Assembly: GCA_030765065.1 (NCBI GenBank)
Contig: CM060984.1
Coordinates: forward strand, 1,498,001 to 1,562,000
Direction: 5' to 3'
DNA length: 64,000 bases
DNA from: Deroplatys truncata
Taxonomy: Eukaryota > Arthropoda > Insecta > Mantodea > Mantidae
The translations under genes were made by a program, and so were the position numbers. The notes under the pieces are model-generated. The model did no database searches. It was given only the letters and a program-made list of their open reading frames with translations, and was not told where the DNA came from. Positions 1 through 12,838 of the stretch are shown piece after piece (within the stretch, counting starts at the first letter, position 1; each line of letters starts with the position of its first letter).

Positions 1-110
1 CAGCTGTCTGTTTTTGAATACAAAGGAAAGCCATTGGCGAACGTGTTTTAACATGATTTATCGAGGCAGACGAATGGAGCCGGGCTAGTCTACACGTCGA
101 GACTTGTTAG

Positions 111-118
111 TGACGTCA
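111..118. promoter_or_regulatory. CRE-like palindrome TGACGTCA
   Basis: A perfect 8-bp TGACGTCA palindrome, the consensus bound by CREB/ATF-type bZIP factors, is seen here. A second, imperfect TGACGTCG lies at 578-585. No transcript or gene is recognisable nearby, so a functional role is only a possibility. An 8-mer can occur by chance. Confidence 0.2.
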
Positions 119-293
119 CGCACATAGTCGCGGAGGGGGTTGAAACTGGTTATTACCAGACAGAAGTCGGCTGCCAGGTTTTTCATTACATGACGGACTG
201 TTGCCGGAGAGAGGTTAAGACCGTAGGCGTGATAGTTATACATATGCTAGCACACATATACGACGGCGTCCAGGTGCGCGCGAGTCAATTCAT

Positions 294-329
294 ATACAAT
301 TAATCAATCAAAAAAGTACTTAATTGTAT
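294..329. repeat. 10-bp perfect inverted repeat
   Basis: ATACAATTAA (294-303) and its exact reverse complement TTAATTGTAT (320-329) flank a 16-base loop in an AT-rich stretch. It could form a small cruciform or hairpin. There is no T-run or G/C-rich stem to suggest a terminator and no obvious target-site duplication, so I leave it as an unassigned inverted repeat. Confidence 0.5.
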
Positions 330-547
330 TCATCGATCGAGGAGCATCGTTTCATTACATCACCCTTTAGAAGTGCAATGTGCGGACATTAGTAGTAATA
401 AAATGCCGATTCTTCTTTTTTCAATAATGTTTTATGCATGGACGAACATTACCTAATTGATTGACACAATTATATACTCAAACGATTTGCCGATAGGTGG
501 CAGGCATCGAGAACACCATTCCCCTGCCACACACCTCACCAGGGGCA

Positions 548-739
548 GGATTTAGACAGGACGCTATGAGAGCGGGGTGACGTCGCCAGCGTATAGGAAC
601 AATACACCCTTTCCCACATATCCGCAGGGGAACCAATCACGCGGGAGGGATTTAGACAAGTCACAATGAGGGGGCGGGAATGTAGTCAGCGTATAGGAAC
701 AATACACACTCTCCCACCTATCCACAGGGAACCAATCAG
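548..739 (+). repeat. Two-copy ~100-bp tandem repeat in flank
   Basis: Copy 1 runs from 548 to about 647 and copy 2 from 648 to about 739. Both begin GGATTTAGACA, share an identical core around GTATAGGAACAATACAC (591-607 and 691-707), and end with a GGGAACCAATCA-like word. The start and core are offset by 100 bases; the CCAAT end is offset by 99. The copies differ at many positions between these anchors, so the duplication is old. It is unrelated in sequence to the 60-bp satellite. Confidence 0.8.
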
Positions 740-768
740 ACCACACAGGGGACAGAGGGAGGGGGCGG
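548..768. promoter_or_regulatory. CCAAT and GC-box-like words (weak)
   Basis: CCAAT words lie at 633-637 and 732-736, one per copy of the 100-bp repeat, and GC-box-like GGGGCGGG lies at 671-678 with GGGGCGG at 762-768. This combination resembles a TATA-less eukaryotic promoter. However, the words are carried by a tandem repeat, no TATA box or downstream ORF is visible, and GC-rich sequence produces them easily. The call is tentative. Confidence 0.15.
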
Positions 769-922
769 CTGCCACCGGCACGCGACCAGACCACATGGGG
801 GGAGGGGTAGGACCTGACGACACAGAGCCGGTCGGCATTAGGTAAGCCCACAAAGGGAGGAGCGGGGCTAGCTGAACGCGCGACCAGGCGGCATCTAAGC
901 CCTCAAAGGGAGGGTGCGGGGC
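737..922 (+). repeat. Degenerate ~50-bp repeats, GC-rich
   Basis: Two further degenerate pairs lie downstream of the 100-bp repeat. CAGACCACA followed by a purine-rich GGGG tract occurs at 737 and again at 786. GGCAT...AAGCCC.CAAAGGGAGG..GCGGGGCT occurs at 834-869 and again at 889-922. Spacings are 49 and 55 bases. The region reads as an eroded minisatellite with purine-rich blocks. Confidence 0.6.
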
Positions 923-990
923 TTGACGCCATAGAACAAAGAAACCTATCAGTTGTCGGCATCTGTTTATTGGCCAAAGTCGGCATATTA

Positions 991-1012
991 TACCTACTCT
1001 CACACACCCGCA
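991..1012 (+). other. Flank/satellite junction
   Basis: Flank sequence ends in TACCTACT and the array starts inside a monomer at about 999 with CTCACACACCCGCAG, missing the upstream CTCATTAG...CTAAAG part. Only a few bases (the CTCACAC overlap) are ambiguous. No target-site duplication or inverted-repeat end marks the junction, so it looks like a recombination-type edge rather than an insertion. Confidence 0.75.
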
Positions 1013-2460
1013 GTCACAGACAACAACTCATTAGCACAAACACAATCACACTCTAAAGCTCAAACACACACCCACAGTAACACACTACAACTCATTAGCA
1101 CAAACACACTCACACTCTAAAGCTCACACACCCGCAGTAACAGACTACAACTCATTAGAACAAACACACTCTAAAGCTCACACACCCGCAGTCACAGACC
1201 ACAACTCATTAGCACAAACACACTCACAGTCTAAAGCTCACACACACGCAGTCACAGACTACAACTCATTAGCACAAGCACACTCACACCCTAAAGCTCA
1301 CACACATCTACAGTAAAAGACTACAACTCATTGGCACAAACACACTCACACTCTAAAGCTCACACACCCGCAATCACAGACTACAACTCATTAGCACATA
1401 CACACTCACACTCTAAAACTCACACACACCCACAGTAACACACTACAACTCATTAGCACAATAAAACTCTTAATCTAAAGCTCACACACACACCCGCAGT
1501 AACACACTAGTACTCATTAGCACAAACACACTCACAGTCTAAAGCTCACACACCCGCAGTAACACACTACAACTCATTAGCAACAACACACTCGCACTCT
1601 AAAGCTCACACACCCGCAGTAACACACTACAACTCATTAGCGCAAACACAATCACACTCTAAAGCTCACACACCCGCAGTAACACACTACAACACATTAG
1701 CACAACACACTCACACTCCAAAGCTCACACACTGCAACTCACTAGCACAAACACACTCACACTCTAAAGATCACACACCCGCCGTCGCAGACTAATACTC
1801 ATTAGCACAAACACACTCACACTCTAAAAGTCACCCACCCGCAGTAACAGACTACAACTCATTAGCACAAACACACTCACACTCTAAAGTTCACACACCC
1901 GCAATCAGAGACTACAACTCAATAGCACAAACACACTAACACTCTAAAGCTCACACATCCGAAATCACAGACTACAACTCATTAGCACAAACACACTCAT
2001 ACTCTAAAGCTCACACACCCGCAGTCACAGACTAATACTCATTAGCACAAACAAACTCACACTCTAAAGCTCACACAAACACCCGCAGTAACACACTACA
2101 ACTCATTAGCACAAACACACTCACACTCTAAAGCTCACACACCCGCAGTAACACACTACAACTCATTAGCACAATAACACGCTTACTCTAAAGCTCAAAC
2201 ACACACGCAGTAACAGACTACAACTCATTAGCACAATAACACTCTTACTCTAAAGCTCACACACACCCGCAGTAACACACTACAACTCATTAGCACAATA
2301 ACACTTTTACTCTAAAGCTCACACACCTGCAGTAACACACTACAACTCATTAACACAAATACACTCACACTCTAAAGCTCACACACCCGCAGTCACAGAC
2401 TAATACTCCTTAGCACAAACACATTCACATTCTAAAGCTCACACACCCGCAGTAACACAC

Positions 2461-2584
2461 TACAACCCATTAGAACAAAACCACACTCACACTCCAAAGC
2501 TCAAACACTACCACTCACTAGCACGAACACACTCCAAAGCTCACACACTACAACTCACTAGCACAAACACACTCCAAAGTTTAC
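2461..2584 (+). repeat. Module M, edge copy 1 (short ~40-bp monomers)
   Basis: Monomers here lack about 20 bp (the CCCGCAGTAACAC part and half of the CA linker), giving roughly 40-bp units of the form CACTAGCAC..ACACACTCCAAAGCTC. The CTCCAAAG spelling and CACTAGCAC for CATTAGCAC mark the module. It is an older, diverged relative of the core M modules. Confidence 0.75.
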
Positions 2585-3128
2585 ACACCCGCAGTAAGAT
2601 ACTAACACTCATTAGCACAAACACACTCACACTTCAAAGCTCATACACCCCCGCAGTCACACACTACAACTCATTAGCACAAACACACTCACACTCTAAA
2701 GCTTACACACCCGCAGTCACAGACTACAACTCATTAACACAAAGACACTCACACTCTAAAGCTCACACACCCGCAGTCAGAGACTACAACTCATTAGCAC
2801 AAACACACTCACACTCTAAAGCTCACACACCCGCAGTAACAGACTACAACGCATTAGCACAAAAACACTCACATTCTAAAGCTCACGCACACCCGCAGTA
2901 ACAGACTACAACTCATTAGCACAAACAGACTCACACTCTAAAGCTCACACTCCCGCAATCGCAGACTACAACACATTAGCACAAACACACTGGCACTCTA
3001 AAGCTCACACACATCCGCAGTAACACACTACAACTAACTAGCACAAACACACTCTTACTCTAAAGCTCACTCACCCGACGAAACACACTACAACTCATTA
3101 GCACAAACACACTCATACTCTAAAGCTC

Positions 3129-4050
3129 ACATACACCCGAAGTAACACACTAAAACCCATTAGCACAAACCCACTCACACTCCAAAGCTCACACACTAAG
3201 ACTCACTAGCACAAACACACTCCAAAGCTCAAACCTGCAGTAACACACTACAACTTATTAGCACAAATACACTCACACTCCAAAGCTCACACACCCCCGC
3301 AGTAACACACTACAACTCATTAGCACAAACACACTCACACTCTAAAGCTCACACATCCGCAGTAACAGACTACAACCAATTAGCACAAACACACTCACAC
3401 CCTAAAGCTCACACACCCGCAGTCACAGACTACAACTCATTAGCACAAACACACTCACACTCTAAATCTCACACATCCGCAGTCACACACCACAACTCAT
3501 TAGCACTAACACACTCACATTCTAAAGCTCACACACCCGCAGCAACACACTACAACTCATTTGCAAAAACACATTCACACTCTAAAGCTCACATACACCC
3601 GAAGTAACACACTAAAACCCATTAGCACAAACCCACTCACACTCCAAAGCTCACACACTACAACTCACTAGCACCAACACACTCAAAAGCTCAAACCTGC
3701 AGTAACACACTACAACTTATTTGAACAAATACACTCAAACTCCAAAGCTCACACACCCCCGCAGTAACACACTGCAACTCATTTGTACAAACACACTCAC
3801 ACTCTAAAGCTCACACACCCGCAGTAACAGACTACAACTCATTAGCACAAACACACTGACACCCTAAAGCTCACACACCCGCAGTCACAGACTACAACTC
3901 ATTAGCACAAACACACTCACACTCTAAAGCTCACATACCGCAGTAACACACTACAACTCATTAGCGCAAACACATTCACACTCTAAAGCTCACACACACC
4001 CGCAGTAACACACTACAACCCATTAAAACAAAAACACACTCACACTCCAA
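3129..4050 (+). repeat. 462-bp tandem duplication in edge domain
   Basis: The landmark ACATACACCCGAAGTAAC occurs at 3129 and again at 3591. Both are followed by AAAACCCATTAGCAC, a short-monomer stretch, AAACCTGCAGTAAC and ACAACTTATT. The two copies differ at several sites, for example CTAAGACTC against CTACAACTC, so this duplication is older than those in the core. Short M-like monomers occur in each copy, at about 3,150-3,240 and 3,612-3,700. Confidence 0.75.
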
Positions 4051-4140
4051 ACCGCACACACTGCCATTCACTAGCACAAACACACTCAAAAGCTCACACA
4101 CTACACCTCACTAGCACAAACACACTCCAAAGCTTACACA
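4011..4140 (+). repeat. Module M, edge copy 2
   Basis: The order of elements matches the copy at 2,461: CCCATTA.AACAAAA, two short monomers, then AACACTCATTAGC and a CACACTTCAAAG monomer. The offset is about 1,550 bp. It carries private changes, including AAACCGCACAC and TGCCATTCAC, showing substantial divergence from the 2,461 copy. Confidence 0.7.
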
Positions 4141-4870
4141 CCCGCAGTAACACACTAACACTCATTAGCACAAACACACCCACACTTCAAAGCCCATACA
4201 CCCCCGCAGTAACACACTACAACTCATTAGCACAAACACACTCACACCCTAAAGCTTACATACCCGCAGTCACAAACTACAACTCATTAGAACAAACACA
4301 CTCACACTCTAAAGCTCACACTCCCGCAGTCACAGACTACAACACATTAGCACAAATACACTCACACTCTAAAGCCCACACACACCCGCAGTAACACACT
4401 ACAACTCATTAGTACAAACACACTCACACTCTAAAGCTCACACACCCGAATAACACACGTTAACTCATTAGCACAAACACACTCACACTCTAAAGCACAC
4501 ACACCCGCAGTCACAGACTACAACTCATTACCACAAACACACTCTAAAGCTCACACACTCGCAGTCACAGATTACAACTCATTAGCACAAACACACTCAC
4601 ACTCTAAAGCTCACACACACGCAGTAACAGACTATAACTCATTAGCACAAAAACACTCACACTCTAAAGCTCACATACCCGCAGTCACAGACTACAACTC
4701 ATTAGCAAAAAACACTCACAATCTAAAGCTCACACACCCGCAGAAACACACTACAACTCATTAGCACAAACACACTCACACTCTAAAGCTAACACACACC
4801 CGCAGTAACACACGACAACTCACTAGCACAAACACACTCACACTCTAAAGCACACACACCCGCAGTCACA

Positions 4871-7800
4871 GACTACAACTCATTAGCACAAACACACTCT
4901 TACTCTAAAGCTCACACATACCAGAAGTAGCACACTACAACTCATTAGCACATACACACTCACACTCTGAAGCTCACACACACCCGCAGTGACACACTAC
5001 AGCTCATTAGCACAAACACACTCACATTCTAAAGCTCGCACACACACCCGCAGTAACACACTAGAACTCATTAGCACAAACACACTCACAACCTAAAGCT
5101 TACATACCCGCAGTCACAAAGTACAACTTATTAGCACAAACACACTCACACTCTAAAGTTCACACACACACCCGCAGTAACACACTAGAACTCATTAGCA
5201 CAAAAACACTCACATTCTAAAGGTCACACACCCGCAGTCAGAGACTACAACTCATTAGCACAAACACACTCTTACTCTAAAGCTCACACTCACCCATAGT
5301 AGCACACTACAACTCATTAGTACAAACATACTCACACTCTGAAGCTCACACACACCCGCAGTCACAGAGTACAACTCATTAGCACAAACACACTCACACT
5401 CTAAAGCTCACACAACCACAGTCACACACTAAAACTCATTAGCACAAACACACTCACATTCTAAAGCTTACACATACCCGCAGGAACACACTAGAACTCA
5501 TTAGCACAAACAAACTCAGATTCTAAAGCTCACACACCCGCAGTAACACACTAGAACTCATTAGCACAAACACACTCACATTCTAAAGCTCACACACACC
5601 CGCAGTAACACACTAGAACTCATTAGCACAAACACACTCACATTCTAAAGCTCACACACACCCGCAGTCACAAACAACTCATTAGCACAAACACACTCTT
5701 ACTCTAAAGCTCACACACACCCGAAGTAGCACAATACAACACATCAGCACAAACACACTCACACTCTGAAGCTCACACACACCCGCAGTAACACCCTACA
5801 ACTCATTGGCACAAACACACGCACACTCTAAAGCTCACACACCCGCAGACACAGAATACAACTCTTTAGCACAAACACACTCTTACTCTAAAGATCACAC
5901 ACCCGCAGTAACATACTGCGATTTATTAGCACAAACACACTCACACTCTAAAGCTCACACTGCCCCGCGGTAACACACTACAACTCATTAGGACTAACAT
6001 ACTCACACTCTAAAGCTCGCACACACACACCCGCAGTAACACACTACAACTCATTAGCACAAACACACACACAGTCTAAAGTTTACACACCCGGAATAAC
6101 ACACTACAACTCATTAGCACAAACAAATTCACACTCTAAAGCTCACACACCGGCAGTGACACACTAGAACTCATTAGCACAAACACACCCACACCTTAAA
6201 GAAGACACACCCGCAGTCACAGACTACAACTCATTAAAAAAACACACGGACACTCTTAAACTCACACACACTCGCAGTGACAGACTAGAACTGAATAGCA
6301 CAAACAAACTCACACTCTAAAGCACACACACACCCGCAGTAACACACTACAACTGAATAGCACAAACACACTCACACTCTAAAGCACACACACCCGCAGT
6401 CACAGACTACAACACATTAGCACAAACACACTCACATTCTAAAGCTTACACACACCCGCAGTAACACACTAGAACTCATTAGCACAAACACTCACATTCT
6501 AAAGCTTACACACACCCGCAGTAACACACTAGAACTCATTAGCAGTAACACACTCACATTCTCAAGCTCACACACACGAAGTAACACACTATAACTTATT
6601 AGCACAAACACAATCACATTCTAAAGCTCACACACACCCGCAGTAACACACTAGAACTCATTAGCACAAACACACTCACATTCTAAAGCTCACACACCCG
6701 CAGTAACACACTAGAACTCATTAGCACAAACACACTCACATTCTAAAGCTTACACACCCCCGCAGTAACACACTAGAACTCATTAGCACAAACACACTCA
6801 CATTCTAAAGCTTACACACACCCGCAGTAACACACTAGAACTCATTAGTAGAAACACACTCACACCCTAAAGCTTACATACCCGCAATCACAAAGTACAA
6901 CTTATTAGCACAAACACACTCACACTCTAAAGCTCACACATACCCGCAGTAACACACTAGAACTCATTAGCACAAACACACTCACATTCTAAAGCTCACA
7001 CACCCGCAGTCACAGACCACAACTCATTAGTACAAACACACTCTTACTCTAAAGCTCACACACCCGAAGTAGCACACTACAACTCATTAGTACAAACACA
7101 CTCAAACTCTGAAGCTCACACACACCCGCAGTCACAGAGTACAACTCATTAGCACAAAAACACTCACACTCTAAAGCTCACACACCCACAGTCACACACT
7201 ACAACTCATTAGCACAAACACACTCACATTCTAAACTTACACACACCCGCAGGAACACACTAGAACTCATTAGCACAAACACAGTCACATTCTAAAGATC
7301 ACACACCCGCAGTCACAGACTACAACTCATTAGCACAAACACACTCTTGCTCTTAAGCTCAAACACACCCGAAGTAGCATAATACGACACATTGGCACAA
7401 ACACACTTACACTCTGAAGCTCACACACACCCGCAGTAATACCCTACAACTCATTGGCACAAACACACGCACACTCTAAAGCTCACACACCCGCAGACAC
7501 AGAATACAACTCTTTAGCACAAACACACTCTTACTCTAAAGCTCACACACCCGAAGTAACATACTACGACTCATTAGCACAAAGACACTCACACTCTAAA
7601 ACTCACAGACCCCCCCCCCCTCAGTAACACACTACAACTCATTAGATCTAACATACTCACTCTCTCAAGCTCGCACACACCCCCGCAGTAACACACTACA
7701 ACTCATTAGCACAAACACACACACAGTCTAAAGCTCACACACCCGGAATAACACACTACAACTCACTAGCACAAACACATTCACACTCTGAAGCTCACAC

Positions 7801-7980
7801 ACCGGCAGTAACACACTAGAACTCATTAGCACAAACTCACTCACACACTTAAGCTCACACACACCCGCAGTAACACACTACAACTCATTAGCACAAACAC
7901 ACTCACACTCTAAAGCTCACACACCCGCAGTAACACACTACAACTCATTAGCACAATAACACGCTTACTCTAAAGCTCAC
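4871..7980 (+). repeat. 3.2-kb block, copy 1
   Basis: This is the first block of the core. Landmarks are CATACCAGAAGTAG (about 4,918), GCTCGCACACACACCC (5,034), the AACCACAGTCAC monomer (about 5,413), a GAAGACACACC monomer (about 6,199), TTAGCAGTAACAC (about 6,540) and a C-run at 7,610. Each recurs in the same order in the next block at offsets from 3,187 to about 3,310. Similarity ends near 7,980, after the TAACACGCTTACTC monomer. Confidence 0.85.
7610..7620 (+). repeat. Longest copy of an HOR-position C-run (11 C)
   Basis: The monomer following CACTCTAAAACTCACAGA carries a poly-C tract that replaces CACCCG. At equivalent positions the run is 7 (10,863), 6 (15,508), 8 (20,020), 7 (30,837), 5 (34,948), 6 (36,779), 6 (40,660), 9 (42,248), 5 (46,663) and 6 (47,700, 51,703, 55,971). 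At 27,540 it is interrupted (CCCACC). Confidence 0.85.
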
Positions 7981-8052
7981 ACACACCCGCAGTAACACAA
8001 GACAACTCATTAGCACAAACACACTCACACTCTAAAGAAAACACACCCGCAG

Positions 8053-11000
8053 TCACAGACTACAACTCATTAGCACAAACACACTCTTACTCTAAAGATC
8101 ACACATACCAGAAGTAGCACACTACAACTCATTAGCACATACACACTCACACTCTGAAGCTCACACACACCCGCAGTGACACCCTACAACTCATTAGCAC
8201 CAACACACGCACACTCTAAAGCTCACACACCCACAGTCACACACTACAGCTCATTAGCACAAACACACTCACATTCTAATGCTCGCACACACACCCGCAG
8301 TAACACACTAGAACTCATTAGCACAAACACACTCACAACCTAAAGCTTACATACCCGCAGTCACAAAGTACAACTTATTAGCACAAACACACTCACACTC
8401 TAAAGTTCACACACACCCGCAGTAACACACTAGAACTCATTAGCACAAAAACACTCACATTCTAAAGGTCACACACCCGCAGTCACAGACTACAACTCAT
8501 TAGCACAAACACACTCTTACTCTAAAGCTCACACTCACCCATAGTAGCACACTACAACTCATTAGTACAAACACACTCACACTCTGAAGCTCACACACAC
8601 CCGCAGTCACAGAGTACAACTCATTAGCACAAACACACTCACACTCTAAAGCTCACACAACCACAGTCACACACTAAAACTCATTAGCACAAACACACTC
8701 AGATTCTAAAGCTTACACATACCCGCAGGAACACACTAGAACTCATTAGCACAAACAAACTCAGATTCTAAAGCTCACACACCCGCAGTAACACACTAGA
8801 ACTCATTAGCACAAACACACTCACATTCTAAAGCTCACACACACCCGCAGTAACACACTAGAACTCATTAGCACAAACACACTCACATTCTAAAGCTCAC
8901 ACACACCCGCAGTCACAGACTGCAACTCATTAGCACAAACACACTCTTACTCTAAAGCTCACACACACCCGAAGTAGCACAATACAACACATCAGCACAA
9001 ACACACTCACACTCTGAAGCTCACACACACCCGCAGTAACACCCTACAACTCATTGGCACAAACACACGCACACTCTAAAGCTCACACACCCGCAGACAC
9101 AGAATACAACTCTTTAGCACAAACACACTCTTACTCTAAAGATCACACACCCGCAGTAACATACTGCGATTTATTAGCACAAACACACTCACACTCTAAA
9201 GCTCACACTGCCCCGCCGTAACACACTACAACTCATTAGGACTAACATACTCACACTCTAAAGCTCGCACACACACACCCGCAGTAACACACTACAACTC
9301 ATTAGCACAAACACACACACAGTCTAAAGTTTACACACCCGGAATAACACACTACAACTCATTAGCACAAACACATTCACACTCTAAAGCTCACACACCG
9401 GCAGTGACACACTAGAACTCATTAGCACAAACTCACTTACACTCTTAAGCTCACACACACCCGCAGTAACACACTACTACTCCTTAGCACAAATACACCC
9501 ACACCTTAAAGAAGACACACCCGCAGTCACAGACTACAACTCATTAACACAAACACACGGACACTCTTAAACTCACACACACTCGCAGTGAAAGACTAGA
9601 ACTGAATAGCACAAACAAACTCACACTCTAAAGCACACACACACCCGCAGTAACACACTACAACTGAATAGCACAAACACACTCACACTCTAAAGCACAC
9701 ACACCCGCAGTCACAGACTACAACACATTAGCACAAACACACTCACATTCTAAAGCTTACACACACCCGCAGTAACACACTAGAACTCATTAGCACAAAC
9801 ACTCACATTCTAAAGCTTACACACACCCGCAGTAACACACTAGAACTCATTAGCAGTAACACACTCACATTCTCAAGCTCACACACCCGAAGTAACACAC
9901 TATAACTTATTAGCACAAACACACTCACATTCTAAAGCTCACACACCCGCAGTAACACACTAGAACTCATTAGCACAAACACACTCACATTCTAAAGCTT
10001 ACACACCCCCGCAATAACACACTAGAACTCATTAGCACAAACACACTCACATTCTAAAGCTTACACACACCCGCAGTATTACACTAGAACTCATTAGCAG
10101 AAACACACTCACACCCTAAAGCTTACATACCCGCAATCACAAAGTACAACTTATTAGCACAAACACACTCATACTCTAAAGCTCACACATACCCGCAGTA
10201 ACACACTAGAACTCATTAGCACAAACACACTCACATTCTAAAGCTCACACACCCGCAGTCACAGACCACAACTCATTAGCACAAACAAACTCTTACTCTA
10301 AAGCTCACACACACCCGAAGTAGCACACTACAACTCATTAGTACAAACACACTCAAACTCTGAAGCTCACACACACCCGCAGTCACAGAGTACAACTCAT
10401 TAGCACAAAAACACTCACACTCTAAAGCTCACACACCCACAGTCACACACTACAACTCATTAGCACAAACACACTCACATTCTAAACCTACACACACCCG
10501 CAGGAACACACTAGAACTCATTAGCACAAACACAGTCACATTCTAAAGATCACACACACCCGCAGTCACAGACTACAACTCATTAGCACAAACACACTCT
10601 TGCTCTAAAGCTCAAACACACCCGAAGTAGCATAATACGACACATTGGCACAAACACACTTACATTCTGAAGCTCACACACACCCGCAGTAATACCCTAC
10701 AACTCATTGGCACAAACACACGCACACTCTAAAGCTCACACACCCGCAGACACAGAATACAACTCTTTAGCACAAACACACTCTTACTCTAAAGCTCACA
10801 CACCCGAAGTAACATACTACGACTCATTAGCACAAAGACACTCACACTCTAAAACTCACAGACCCCCCCAGTAACACACTACAACTCATTAGATCTAACA
10901 TACTCACTCTCTCAAGCTCGCACACACCCCCGCAGTAACACACTACAACTCATTAGCACAAACACACACACAGTCTAAAGCTCACACACCCGGAATAACA

Positions 11001-11220
11001 CACTACAACTCACTAGCACAAACACATTCACACTCTGAAGCTCCCACACCGGCAGTAACACACTAGAACTCATTAGCACAAACTCACTCACACACTTAAG
11101 CTCACACACACCCGCAGTAACACACTACAACTCATTAGCACAAACACACTCACACTCTAAAGCTCACACACCCGCATTAACACACTACAACTCATTAGCA
11201 CAATAACACGCTTACTCTAA
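8053..11220 (+). repeat. 3.2-kb block, copy 2
   Basis: A tandem copy of the preceding block. The offset changes from 3,187 (at CCAGAAGTAG) to 3,247 (at GCTCGCA) because this copy has one additional monomer containing GCACCAACACACGCACAC near 8,195. The C-run, 11 bases in copy 1, is 7 bases here (10,863-10,869). Most of the compared stretches differ by only scattered single bases. Confidence 0.85.
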
Positions 11221-12713
11221 AGCTCAAAGACACCCGCAGTAACAGACTACAACTCATTAGCACAATAACACTCTTACTCTAAAGCTCACACACACCCGCA
11301 GTAACACACTACAACTCATTAGCACAATAACACTCTTACTCTAAAGCTCACACACCCGCAGTTACACACTACAACTCATTAACACAAACACACTCACACT
11401 CTAAAGCTCACACACCCGCAGTCAGGGACTACAACTCATTAGCACAAACACCGACACACTCTAAAGCTCACACACCCTCAGTAACACACTAGAACTCATT
11501 AGCACAATCACACTAACTTTCTAAATCTCACATACCCGCAGTAACACACTAGAACTCATTAGCACAAACACACTCACATTCTAAAGCTTACTCACACCCA
11601 CAGTAACACGCTAGAACTCATTAGCACAAACACACTCACATTCTAAAGCTTACACACACCCGCAGTAACACACTAGAACTCATTAGCACAAAAACACTCA
11701 CATTCTAAAGCCCACACACACCCGCAGTCACAGTGTACAACTCATTAGCACAAACACACTCACATTCTAAACTTACCCACACCCGCAGGAACACACTAGA
11801 ACTCATTAGCACAAACACACTCACATTCTAAAGGTCACACACACCCGCAGTAACACACTAGAACTCATTAGCACAAACACACTCACATTCTAAAACTCAC
11901 ACACACACCCGCAGTAACACCCTACAACTCACTGGCACAAACACACGCACACTCTAAAGCTCACACACCCGCAGACACAGAATACAACTCTTTAGCACAA
12001 ACACACTCTTACTCTAAAGCTTACACCCCCGCAGTAACACACTACAACTCAGTAGGACTAACATACTCACTCTTTAAACCTCGCACACACAACCGCAGTA
12101 ACACACTACAACTCATCAGCACAAACACACACACACAGTCTAAAGCTCACACACCCGGAATAACACACTACAACTCACTAGCAAAAACACATTCACACTC
12201 TAAAGCTCACACACCGGCAGTAACACACTAGAACTCATTAGCACAAACTCACTCACACACTTAAGCTCACACACATCCGCAGTAACACACTACAACTCAT
12301 TAGCTCAAACACACTCACACTCTAAAGCTCACACACCCGCAGTAACACACTACAACACATTAGCACAATAACACGCTTACTCTAAAGCTCAAACACACCC
12401 GCAGTAACAGACTACAACTCATTAGCACAATAACACTCTTACTCTAGAGCTCACACAAACCCGCAGTAACACACTACAACTCATTAGAACAATAACACTC
12501 TTACTCTAAAGCTCACACACCCGCAGTAACACACTACAACTCATTAACACAAACACACTCACACTCTAAAGCCCACACACCCGCAGTCACAGACTACAAC
12601 TCATTAGCACAAACACATTCACACTCCAAAGCTCACACACCCCAATAACACACTACAACTCATTAGCGCAAACACACTCACATTCTAAAGCTCACACACC
12701 CGCAGTAACACAC

Positions 12714-12838
12714 TACAACCCATTCTAACAAAAACACACTCACACTCCAAAGCTCACACACTACCAATCACTAGCACGAACACACTCCAAAGCTCACACA
12801 CTACAACTCACTAGCACAAGCACACTCCAAAGCTTACA
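12714..12838 (+). repeat. Module M in unit A
   Basis: The sequence is TACAACCCATTCTAAC, then a CTCCAAAG monomer, CTACCAATCACTAGCACG and two short monomers of about 40 bp, returning to normal length at the AAGCTTACACACCCGC word. It is preceded by a monomer with the unusual ACACCCCAATAACAC (deletion of GCAGT). Confidence 0.85.

Larger units (their letters stand above)
1..998. other. Low-copy left flank, no gene recognised
   Basis: This is the only part of the window outside the satellite. The first 490 bases are AT-leaning with scattered CpG. Positions 490-930 are GC-rich and internally repetitive, and 931-998 is a short mixed stretch leading into the array. I found no convincing coding region, splice structure, tRNA or other RNA gene. 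Open stretches on the minus strand at 564-851 and 686-1003 begin at GTG codons, overlap each other in different frames and run through degenerate repeats, so I do not call them. It could be unique sequence beside the array or the remnant of a non-autonomous element; a database search would decide. Confidence 0.8.
999..4870 (+). repeat. Array edge domain, diverged monomers
   Basis: About 64 monomers, overwhelmingly of the TACAAC type. Neighbouring monomers differ at several positions, lengths vary, and clean multi-kilobase copies are not found elsewhere in the window. The TAGAAC class, dominant later, is first common after about 5,060. Rare one-off variants such as TAGTACTC (1508) and AATAACACTCTTACTC (about 2,230-2,310) occur. 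This fits the usual picture that satellite edges escape homogenisation and keep older variants. Confidence 0.8.

Noticed and set aside
146..159. CTGGT..ACCAG hairpin in the flank
   Set aside because: A 5-bp stem with a 4-base loop is expected by chance in 1 kb, and nothing around it suggests a terminator or binding site.
931..1000. Transposon end at the array border
   Set aside because: I saw no terminal inverted repeat, target-site duplication or poly-A tail at the junction.
564..1003. Two overlapping minus-strand ORFs in the flank (564-851 and 686-1003)
   Set aside because: Both rely on GTG starts, overlap in different frames, cross degenerate tandem repeats, and have a low-complexity, W/P/C-rich composition. 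One runs into the satellite edge.
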